Below are positions 1-6,049 of a stretch of 10,040 nt of DNA, one piece after another (the stretch's first letter is position 1; each line of letters opens with the position of its first letter). A program made the position numbers and the translations under genes. The notes under the pieces are model-generated. The model was not told where the DNA came from and did no database searches. It worked only from the letters and a program-made list of their open reading frames with translations. The stretch comes from Oligosphaeraceae bacterium (lineage in GTDB: Bacteria > Verrucomicrobiota > Lentisphaeria > Oligosphaerales > Oligosphaeraceae). The stretch is from assembly GCA_012515455.1 (NCBI GenBank), contig JAAYYJ010000160.1, positions 1 through 10,040 of the forward strand, given 5' to 3'.

Positions 1-179
1 AGCAGCCCGCAGTGGGTGTCCCTGGCGGATACGGTGTACCTCCTGCGGTTCCTAAAGCACCGCCGGCCATGCCTGCTTTCCGCCCCTTGCCGCCCACTGC
101 ACCGCCAGCCCCGGCCGATAGCCAAGGTGACTCCGCCGCGGGTGATTCAGCAGTGCCGCTGGACGATATCCCGTTTTGA
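1..179 (+). CDS. ssb: Single-stranded DNA-binding protein, C-terminal tail (partial, 5' end outside window)
   Basis: The frame enters from the left edge (first full codon at base 3) and stops at TGA 177-179. Only the tail is present. It is a long Pro/Ala/Gly-rich linker with many PP and AP pairs, then an acidic Ser/Asp/Gly stretch, and it ends in PLDDIPF. That terminal tip (acidic residues followed by IPF) is the hallmark of bacterial SSB, where it docks partner proteins such as polymerase chi subunit, RecO, PriA and exonuclease I. The OB-fold that binds single-stranded DNA lies outside the window, so nothing can be said about it. The following genes rpsR and rplI fit the classic rpsF-ssb-rpsR-rplI operon, which supports the call. 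The disordered linker and conserved tip are exactly what the family shows. Only the length and start are unknown. Confidence 0.9.
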   Translation, partial: QPAVGVPGGYGVPPAVPKAPPAMPAFRPLPPTAPPAPADSQGDSAAGDSAVPLDDIPF

Positions 180-229
180 GGACACAGCATAATTGTTCAC
201 TAATATCGTGATTTTCAGGAGATAAAGAA

Positions 230-463
230 ATGAAGAGTACCAAACCGAGACGCCGCCGCCGTAAGGTCGTGCGGGAGAAGATTTGCCGTTTGTGCGAGAA
301 CAAGGTTTACAATATCGATTTCAAGGATGTTGATTTGCTGAAGCGTTTCCAGACTGAGGGGGGGCGCATCCTTCCTCGTCGCATTACCGGCAACTGCTTC
401 AAGCATCAGAAGATGCTTGCCGCCGCGGTAAAGCGTGCCCGTATCCTGGCCTTGGTCCTGTGA
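230..463 (+). CDS. rpsR: 30S ribosomal protein S18 (zinc-ligand C+ form)
   Basis: This 77-residue protein belongs to the small ribosomal subunit platform, where S18 pairs with S6. Recognisable S18 blocks are an Arg/Lys-rich N-terminus, then CRLC (residues 20-23), IDFKDVDLLKRF (about 29-40), the GGRILPRRITG block (about 44-54), and a basic C-terminal helix with KRARILAL. A CxxC pair near the N-terminus and a CxxH pair (C56, H59, in GNCFKHQ) are both kept. This is the pattern of the metal-binding 'C+' version of S18; E. coli S18 lacks it. The start ATG at 230 has a clear Shine-Dalgarno AGGAG at 217-221 with 8 nt spacing. The gene lies 50 nt after ssb and 24 nt before rplI, consistent with one operon. 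The C-terminus ends at ...LALVL, slightly shorter than forms ending in LLPF plus a few residues. Confidence 0.97.
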   Translation: MKSTKPRRRRRKVVREKICRLCENKVYNIDFKDVDLLKRFQTEGGRILPRRITGNCFKHQKMLAAAVKRARILALVL

Positions 464-487
464 ACATTACCCAGAAGGAGTTGAGAT

Positions 488-943
488 ATGGCTATTGAAT
501 TGGTTCTCCTGGAAGATGTCGCAGACTTGGGCAAAATCGGCGACAAGGTCCGTGTGTCCAACGGCTATGCCCGGAATTTCCTGTTGCCCCGCAAGCTCGC
601 TCTGGCGGGCACTGCCGGCGTCCTGAAGCAGGTTGAGGCAAAGAAGCTGCAGCTGCAGAAGGAGCATGAGGAACGCCTGGCAGTCGCGCAGAGCATGGCG
701 GCGAAAATCCAGTCCGAGTCGGTCGAGATTGCAGTCGCAGTCGGTGAGAATGATCAACTGTTCGGCTCGGTCAACGCTCAGATGCTGGTCGACGCCCTGC
801 AGACAAAAGGCATTGAGATCGACAAGAATAGCGTCCAGCTGGATGAAGTCATCCGCACTCTGGGTGAAACCGAGGTCGCGGTTAAACTGCATGCCGAGGT
901 GATTGCCACCCTGAAAGTCAGAGTGGTGAAAAAACAGGCCTGA
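488..943 (+). CDS. rplI: 50S ribosomal protein L9
   Basis: This 151-residue protein has the normal bacterial L9 length. L9 binds 23S rRNA near the L1 stalk base and helps keep reading frame. The N-terminal domain is clear: a VLLEDVADLGKIGD block, then the diagnostic NGYARNFLLPRKLA motif at about residues 25-38. A long, charged, heptad-like helix follows at about 45-75, rich in Lys, Gln and Glu. The C-terminal domain begins near QLFGSV (about 89-94) and includes KGIEIDKNSVQL, the TLGETEVAVKLH block, and a basic end at VRVVKKQA. The start ATG at 488 is preceded by AGAAGGAG at 473-480 with 7 nt spacing, a strong ribosome-binding site. It is the last gene of the ssb-rpsR-rplI unit and is closed by the hairpin terminator at 965-999. 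Confidence 0.97.
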   Translation: MAIELVLLEDVADLGKIGDKVRVSNGYARNFLLPRKLALAGTAGVLKQVEAKKLQLQKEHEERLAVAQSMAAKIQSESVEIAVAVGENDQLFGSVNAQMLVDALQTKGIEIDKNSVQLDEVIRTLGETEVAVKLHAEVIATLKVRVVKKQA

Positions 944-964
944 GGCTAGTCCGGATATTTCCCT

Positions 965-999
965 AAAAGAGCCGTGCAAGCTTGCACGGCTCTTTTTTT
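965..999 (+). terminator. Intrinsic terminator after rplI
   Basis: Bases 969-992 form a perfect 24-bp palindrome made of GAGCCGTGCAAG followed directly by its reverse complement. Seven T residues (993-999) follow, and four A residues (965-968) can extend the stem by pairing with the first Ts. This is a textbook Rho-independent terminator, 22 nt after the rplI stop. It separates the ribosomal operon from dnaB, which suggests dnaB has its own promoter in 1000-1168. The opposite strand has only a four-T tract, so it looks mainly one-directional. Confidence 0.93.
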
Positions 1000-1168
1000 G
1001 GCTTAAATTAGCAGCAGTGCCAGAGCTTATTTCCGGAGTGAGGGGGGAGTCTGGCGGGTTCAGACCGGCCAGCTCCGGCGGTAGCAGAAATCAGCCCCGG
1101 GGGATGGGAGGGCAATGCCGCTCAGCCAGTCGGTTATTCACTAAAAGTAGCGAAATTGGAACTTATCT

Positions 1169-2605
1169 ATGGACCAGGAAAATACCTATACTAATAAGCG
1201 TAATGCCGGGAATGCTGTACCATTGCTGAATCTGGACCGCCCCAAACCGCATAACGAGGAAGCGGAGAAAGCCGTTCTGGGCGCGATGCTGATTGACCCG
1301 ACTGCCGCAGCTGCCGCACTCGCCAACCTGCGCTTCGAGGGGGCGTTTTTCCGCGCCGCGCACCAAATGATTTTTGCCGCCATGCTGGAGCTTTATCCCG
1401 GCAAAGGCGATGCTGGCCTGGATGTGCTGGTTCTGACGGACCACCTGCAGAAGAACGGCCGCCTGGACGAAGTCGGCGGCCCCAGCTACCTGGCAATGCT
1501 GGCGGACTGCGTTCCGACCGCAGCGAATATCGAACACTATATCGACATCGTCAAGCAGAACGCCATTCTGCGCCGGGTGATTAGCAGCTGTTCCGAGGCT
1601 ATCCTGCGGTGCTATGACTCAGATGACGACATCAAAACCGTGTTGGACTATGTCGAGCAAAAAATCTTCGAAGTCGCTCAGATGAACGAGAGCAAAGACC
1701 TGCTGCCGATTCAACCGCTGGTCAAGGAAGCCGTGTCATATATCCAGAAGCTGATGCAGGGCGACAATACCGTGATGGGCTTGAAAACCGGCTTCGACCA
1801 GCTGGACCGGCTGATTACCGGACTGCGGCCAGGTGAATTGTTTGTCCTGGCAGCCAGACCGTCAATCGGCAAGACTGCGTTGGCCTTGAATATCGCCGCC
1901 AATATAGCGCTGGGGCCGGCGAAAGTGCCGGTCGGCATCTTCAGTCTGGAAATGCCGGCTCAGCAGCTGGTGCTGCGGCTGCTGTGCAGTGAAGCGAAGG
2001 TCTGCCTGGCCCGGCTGATCAATGTTATCACTCCGCCCAAGAGCACCTGGTCTGCTTTGCAGGAAGCCTGCATGCGTCTGCTTGAGTCGCATATTCTGAT
2101 CGATGATACCGGTGCGATTGACATCCTGGAATTGCGGGCCAAGGCCAGACGCATGAAAAGCACTGCCAATATCGGGGTGATCTTTATTGATTATCTGCAG
2201 CTTATCCATACTGACGCCGGCCGCAATGCCAGCCGGGAAAATGAAGTCTCGAAGATTTCCGGCGCTTTGAAGGCCCTGGCCAAAGAACTGAATATCCCCA
2301 TCGTGGTTTTGGCCCAGCTGAACCGCCAGGCGGAGCAAAACGAGAAGCCGAAATTGAGCAACCTGCGGGAGTCCGGAGCTATTGAGCAGGATGCCGATGT
2401 GGTGACCCTCCTGCACCGCGAGCGGGAAAAGCAGTACCAGCAGGGCGAGAACTCCAGTGAAGGCCTGGAAGCCGAACTGATCGTGGCCAAGAACCGCAAC
2501 GGCGCCACCGGTGTGCAGAACCTGCTCTTCTTCCCGCAGCATACGCGTTTTGAGAGCCGCTCCAAAGTCGATGACAGCGATGTCAAGACCATTCAGGAAA
2601 TCTGA
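1169..2605 (+). CDS. dnaB: Replicative DNA helicase DnaB
   Basis: This 478-residue protein is the hexameric 5'-3' helicase of the replication fork. The N-terminal primase-interacting domain covers about residues 27-130 and starts with PHNEEAEKAVLGAML. A linker follows, then the RecA-like ATPase from about residue 200. Walker A is ARPSIGKT (229-236), with Ile where Met is commonest. The catalytic Glu lies in SLEM (259-262, E261). Walker B is VIFIDYLQL (337-345). The DnaB motif LSNLRESGAIEQDADVV is at about 396-412. AKNRNG (440-445) supplies the Lys and Arg-finger pair (K441, R443), matching K440/R442 of E. coli. Length is normal and no intein interrupts the usual insertion sites. The ATG at 1169 has only a weak upstream GGA (1158-1160), but no better start exists before the first conserved residues. 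No clear promoter was found in the G-rich 1000-1168 interval. Confidence 0.96.
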   Translation: MDQENTYTNKRNAGNAVPLLNLDRPKPHNEEAEKAVLGAMLIDPTAAAAALANLRFEGAFFRAAHQMIFAAMLELYPGKGDAGLDVLVLTDHLQKNGRLDEVGGPSYLAMLADCVPTAANIEHYIDIVKQNAILRRVISSCSEAILRCYDSDDDIKTVLDYVEQKIFEVAQMNESKDLLPIQPLVKEAVSYIQKLMQGDNTVMGLKTGFDQLDRLITGLRPGELFVLAARPSIGKTALALNIAANIALGPAKVPVGIFSLEMPAQQLVLRLLCSEAKVCLARLINVITPPKSTWSALQEACMRLLESHILIDDTGAIDILELRAKARRMKSTANIGVIFIDYLQLIHTDAGRNASRENEVSKISGALKALAKELNIPIVVLAQLNRQAEQNEKPKLSNLRESGAIEQDADVVTLLHREREKQYQQGENSSEGLEAELIVAKNRNGATGVQNLLFFPQHTRFESRSKVDDSDVKTIQEI

Positions 2606-2684
2606 GCGTTGAGAGCCGACCGGGAGGGGGCGGCAGACTGCGGCCGGCGGCAGTTGTCCGGGGAGAAAGCAGGAAGAAGGCGGG

Positions 2685-4589
2685 TTACACCGCGGTATTG
2701 CGCTCCTCCAGCTCCGACCAGCGGGCATACAGCCGCTCGAGTTCCGCTTTGGCCTGCGCGAGTCTGTCAGTCAGTTCCGGCAGCTCGCGTCCATGCTGGC
2801 TGTGGAAATCCGGCTGCATGAACAAGGCTTCAATCTCGGCCGCGCGCTGTTCTGCTGCAAGGATTGCGCTTTCGATGCCCTCCAGCTCACGCTTTTCAGC
2901 CCAGGTCAATTTATTGCGCCGGCGCTCAATATTGCCGGCCGGGGATAGCGGGGCGGGCTGAGGCGGTGTTGTACTGGGGGCGGGGGGGGCAGTTAAGGCG
3001 CCCGCCTCAGCTCGCTTCTGCTCGTAATAGCTGTAATTGCCGGGCTGGTAAACCACCTTGCCGGCATCCTCAAAGGCCAGGATGTCAGTGCAGACCCGGT
3101 TCAGAAAATAACGGTCGTGGCTGACCACAATCACGCAACCGGAAAAATTCGTCAGTGCCTCTTCCATGACTCGCAGCGTGGCCAGGTCCAGGTCGTTGGT
3201 GGGCTCGTCGAGCATCAGGAAATTCCCGCCTCGCTTCAGAATTTTGGCCAGCACCAGGCGATTCCTCTCCCCGCCGGACAGCTGCCCGACCAGGGTGTTG
3301 ATCTCATCATCCTGGAATAAAAACCGCTTCAGGTAGGTCCAGATGCTGATCTTGCGGTCGGCAAACAGTACGAAGTCATTGCCTTCGCCGATGTCTTCAT
3401 AGACCGTCTTGCTGTCATCCAGGCTGACCCGATGCTGGTCGGCGTAATTGATCTGGGTGCGGTCGCCGATTTTGAGGCTGCCGCTGTCCGGCGTTAGCTC
3501 GCCCAGGATCATTTTCAAAAAACTGGTCTTGCCCAAGCCATTGCGACCGATGATGCCCAGCCGCATCCCCGGCTGAAATTCCAGGCACAAGTCCCGGAAC
3601 AGCACCCGTTCGTTCCGGCTCAGGGTGACGTGATCCAGAGTGACAACGATGTTCCCCAGCTTCTCCGCCGGTGGAATGAGCAGCTCGACATCACCGTCAC
3701 GTTGCAAAGGACCGGCATTCACGGCATCCTCATAACGCTGCAGGCGGCTCTTGGACTTGGTTCCCCGGGCTTTGGGACCACGCCGGACCCAGTCAATCTC
3801 ACGCCGGATAAAGGCCAGACGCTTCTCTTCCTGGCTCTCAGCCTCGAGGATATGCTCGGCCTTCTGCCGCAGGAAATCACTGTAACTGCCAGGGTAGGAG
3901 TAAAGCCTGCCCTGGGACAGCTCCACGATGCGGGTGCAGGTGCGGTCCAAAAAATAGCGGTCGTGGGTGACATACAGGCAGGTGCCCTGGTAGCGGCGCA
4001 AATAATTCTCCAGCCATTCGATGCTGTCGGTGTCAAGGTGGTTGGTGGGCTCATCGAGGATCAGCAGCTCCGGCAGGTCCATCAGGGTACGGCAGAGCGC
4101 CACCCGGCGTTTTTCCCCGCCGGACAATTCCCCGGCCAGACGCTCTAACGCCGGGGCTGCCAGCGAGCTCTGCAGCTCTCGCATTCGTGCTTCCAGGTTC
4201 CATCCATCCCGGACCGCAATCTCCCGCTCCAGTTCCTCAAGGTGCTTCCCGGTTGCGCCGTGCTCGTACTCCTGCAGGAGAGCCATCGTCCCGGCTGCGC
4301 CGGATAAGATGTTCTCACCTACCGTCAGTTCCGGGCGAAGGTCGACTTCCTGGGCCAGGAAGGCGCTGCGCAGATTCTTGCGGCAGTTGATGCTGCCGGT
4401 GAAAAAATGCTCCTGCCCGGCCAAAATGCGCAACAGGGTGGATTTGCCGGCGCCGTTGCGCCCGACCAGACCGACGCGTTCTCCTTCGTGCAGCAGAAAA
4501 TCCTGATTGTCGACCAGGACGTTGTTGGCAATCTGGACATGCAATTGCAATGCGGAGACAATTAATGGTATGCTTTCTGTGGGTGGCAT
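2685..4589 (-). CDS. uup: ABC-F family ATPase, Uup subfamily
   Basis: This soluble 634-residue protein has two ATP-binding cassettes and no membrane segment, which defines ABC-F ribosome-associated ATPases. Cassette 1 has Walker A GRNGAGKST (43-51), signature LSGGEK (155-160), Walker B ending in LDEPTNHLD (178-186; catalytic E180) and switch H209. Cassette 2 has GRNGLGKTS (348-356), LSGGERNR (437-444), LDEPTNDLD (460-468; E462) and H491. The inter-cassette linker at about 243-310 contains WVRRGPKARGTKSKSRLQRYE-like sequence typical of Uup. After a Pro/Ala-rich hinge (about 533-552), residues about 555-630 form a charged coiled-coil, the C-terminal domain that distinguishes Uup from EttA. In E. 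coli, Uup affects ribosome function and precise transposon excision. All ATPase residues are intact. The ATG at 4589 has no Shine-Dalgarno sequence. An in-frame stop at 4617-4619 leaves no other ATG upstream. The gene converges on dnaB across 79 nt. Confidence 0.93.
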   Translation of the reverse strand: MPPTESIPLIVSALQLHVQIANNVLVDNQDFLLHEGERVGLVGRNGAGKSTLLRILAGQEHFFTGSINCRKNLRSAFLAQEVDLRPELTVGENILSGAAGTMALLQEYEHGATGKHLEELEREIAVRDGWNLEARMRELQSSLAAPALERLAGELSGGEKRRVALCRTLMDLPELLILDEPTNHLDTDSIEWLENYLRRYQGTCLYVTHDRYFLDRTCTRIVELSQGRLYSYPGSYSDFLRQKAEHILEAESQEEKRLAFIRREIDWVRRGPKARGTKSKSRLQRYEDAVNAGPLQRDGDVELLIPPAEKLGNIVVTLDHVTLSRNERVLFRDLCLEFQPGMRLGIIGRNGLGKTSFLKMILGELTPDSGSLKIGDRTQINYADQHRVSLDDSKTVYEDIGEGNDFVLFADRKISIWTYLKRFLFQDDEINTLVGQLSGGERNRLVLAKILKRGGNFLMLDEPTNDLDLATLRVMEEALTNFSGCVIVVSHDRYFLNRVCTDILAFEDAGKVVYQPGNYSYYEQKRAEAGALTAPPAPSTTPPQPAPLSPAGNIERRRNKLTWAEKRELEGIESAILAAEQRAAEIEALFMQPDFHSQHGRELPELTDRLAQAKAELERLYARWSELEERNTAV

Positions 4590-4601
4590 AGGAGAGGTTT
4601 C

Positions 4602-4607
4602 ACTATA
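4602..4607 (-). promoter_or_regulatory. Possible -10 box for uup
   Basis: On the minus strand TATAGT (4607 to 4602) matches the sigma-70 -10 consensus at five of six bases and lies 12 nt before the uup ATG. Transcription starting at the usual distance would give a leader of only a few bases, which would fit the missing Shine-Dalgarno sequence. No good -35 hexamer is present about 17 nt upstream, and the T-rich tract overlaps the terminator of the preceding operon. This is therefore a weak call. Confidence 0.25.
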
Positions 4608-4675
4608 AAAATGAATTCAGGATTCCCGCTCCGGGGCCAGACGCTGGTGCGCCTAACCTGGGCCGGAATCCTGAA
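4607..4675 (-). terminator. Probable Rho-independent terminator of the secreted-protein operon
   Basis: An inverted repeat with perfect 11-bp arms (TTCAGGATTCC at 4616-4626 and its complement at 4665-4675) can extend inward, after an 8-nt bulge, through a GGCC/GGCC pairing (4635-4638 with 4661-4664). Read on the minus strand the stem is followed by TTCATTTTTAT, a T-rich tract. The loop is larger than in a minimal terminator, so strength is uncertain. Position fits: it lies 44 nt beyond the stop of the CBM9-like gene and before uup. Confidence 0.55.
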
Positions 4676-4687
4676 CTTGGGACCTGG

Positions 4688-4715
4688 TTCTGCGGGCAGA
4701 ATTCTGCCCGCAGAA
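4688..4715. repeat. Perfect 28-bp palindrome just after the CBM9-like gene
   Basis: The 14-base half TTCTGCGGGCAGAA is followed directly by its exact reverse complement. It starts 3 bases after the stop codon of the minus-strand gene. In RNA it would form a very stable hairpin of about 12 bp with an AATT-centred loop. No T tract follows on either strand, so by itself it is not a standard intrinsic terminator. A role in protecting the mRNA 3' end, or in backing up the terminator 13 nt further on, is plausible. It could also be a site bound by a dimeric protein. Confidence 0.8.
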
Positions 4716-4718
4716 GAC

Positions 4719-6044
4719 TTAATACAGAGGCGCGGAAATTTTGAAGAATGACACTTCCTGGTTGAATTGGGCCTTGCCGCCGTCGCAATCCAGGGTCAGC
4801 ACGGCCCGGTAGCAGCCATCCCAGCCCAGAGCTGACAAGGGCAGTCCCAGCTGCATCGGCCCGGGTTTCTCTACGGCATGACTGAGCTGCAGCTGCGGTA
4901 CCGTCTGGCTCGCGCCAAAGACCTCGACTCGCAGGGTGCCCCGGGCCGACAAAGGACTCACCCGGATGATGTTGTCCAGCAGCACTTCCTTCTCGCTGGC
5001 AAAAAACACTGTCCAGCGTGGGGTAACTGCAAAGGGCTTCGGGACCCGGAATAAATACGTGGCCAGAAGAACCTTCTCGCCGCTTTGCACATCCTGGCAT
5101 TCCAACACCAGTTCCTGCATCGGCTCGTGGTCACGCACGTTGAACTCAAACTCGATCGTCAGCTGACCGGCACGGCTCACAAATTCCCCCGGATGTGCAT
5201 TGCGCTGCGGCAGCGGTCCCGGCACCCAGTTCCGCAACGAGCTCAGAACCCGGAATTTCTGCCCGTCGCGCTGCGCCGGGAGTTGCAGTTTCACCTGATT
5301 GGTGCCTAACAGAATTTCCGGGAACTCGAGCTTGGTGGAGTCCAGGGTGAAACGGTCCCGAGGCAGCTCCAAGCCCTGCAGATATCCGAAAGAGGCCAGG
5401 TCGTGGTAGCCTTTCTGCACCGGCGCCCAGCAGGCATAGCCAAAACGGGATTCCGTGCGGCAGACATTCAGGCGCCAGGGAGTGTTGAAGCCCAGATATC
5501 CGTCCAGGGAGGCGTAAAACACCCGTATCTCCACCGACCAGCGGTCCGGACCGCGCCAGACCGCAATTTCACTGGCGTTGTCCCAGAGCAGCGGGCCGCG
5601 CGAACTTGCTCTCTGCCGCTCGGGATCGGTGAAGCTGCGCCCGTCATAGACATACCCGAGAGTATTGACCGCAATCTGGTAGTAGTAGCCGTTGCCCGGG
5701 ACCAGGAACAGCTCCACTGAGTCATCAGAACAGACCCCGCCGTGGTCACGGATACTGGTCCGGGCCCCCAGTTTGTCCATTTCCTTTTCCCAGCACGTGA
5801 TGCCGATGGTCAGAGACTCATCATCGAAGAGCAGCCGGAATTCAGTGTCCTGCGGGGGCTCGCGTTTGCCCAACGGCAGCACCCCCTTCTGTAGGGGTGC
5901 ACTCTGCCAGGCGGCCTCGCGCAGCTGCCCGTCAATCTGCACCGGGCCATTCTGACGGACGGCCTGGGCTGTGGGCAAGTCCTGGGCCAATACGGCCAGA
6001 GTGGCAGTCAGAGCCAGCAACAAGGGTAGATGGGTGATTCGCAT
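4719..6044 (-). CDS. Exported CBM9-like carbohydrate-binding protein
   Basis: This 441-residue protein starts with a signal peptide: a basic MRITH, a hydrophobic core at about 6-20, and likely cleavage after A20 or A28. Residues about 32-225 read as a CBM9-like (carbohydrate-binding family 9, DOMON-like) beta-sandwich. Family landmarks are VQIDGQLREAAWQSA near the start, SDDSVELFLVPG (107-117), the WSVEIRVFYASL strand (169-180), WRLNVCRTE (190-198), and the closing HDLASFGYLQGLEL. Residues about 226-441 are predicted beta-rich and match nothing I recognise. No catalytic motif is apparent, so a binding or accessory role is the safest inference. The ATG at 6044 has AAGGAG at 6055-6060, 10 nt upstream, inside the end of the preceding gene. 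The two genes are only 5 nt apart and probably translationally coupled. Its partner is the GH123/DUF4091-like protein; both likely act on the same polysaccharide outside the cytoplasm. Confidence 0.82.
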   Translation of the reverse strand: MRITHLPLLLALTATLAVLAQDLPTAQAVRQNGPVQIDGQLREAAWQSAPLQKGVLPLGKREPPQDTEFRLLFDDESLTIGITCWEKEMDKLGARTSIRDHGGVCSDDSVELFLVPGNGYYYQIAVNTLGYVYDGRSFTDPERQRASSRGPLLWDNASEIAVWRGPDRWSVEIRVFYASLDGYLGFNTPWRLNVCRTESRFGYACWAPVQKGYHDLASFGYLQGLELPRDRFTLDSTKLEFPEILLGTNQVKLQLPAQRDGQKFRVLSSLRNWVPGPLPQRNAHPGEFVSRAGQLTIEFEFNVRDHEPMQELVLECQDVQSGEKVLLATYLFRVPKPFAVTPRWTVFFASEKEVLLDNIIRVSPLSARGTLRVEVFGASQTVPQLQLSHAVEKPGPMQLGLPLSALGWDGCYRAVLTLDCDGGKAQFNQEVSFFKISAPLY

Positions 6045-6049
6045 GGTGA

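Noticed and set aside
1000..1168. Promoter or structured leader upstream of dnaB
   Set aside because: The region is G-rich with no credible -35/-10 pair or long stem. A promoter probably exists, but I cannot place it.
1862..2728. Long minus-strand open frame (288 codons) opposite dnaB
   Set aside because: It lies entirely over strongly conserved dnaB sequence and its translation has no recognisable domain. It is a GC-rich shadow frame.
3630..4148. Plus-strand open frame (172 codons) opposite uup
   Set aside because: It overlaps intact ABC-F motifs on the other strand, and its product is a mirror of the conserved cassette with no family features.
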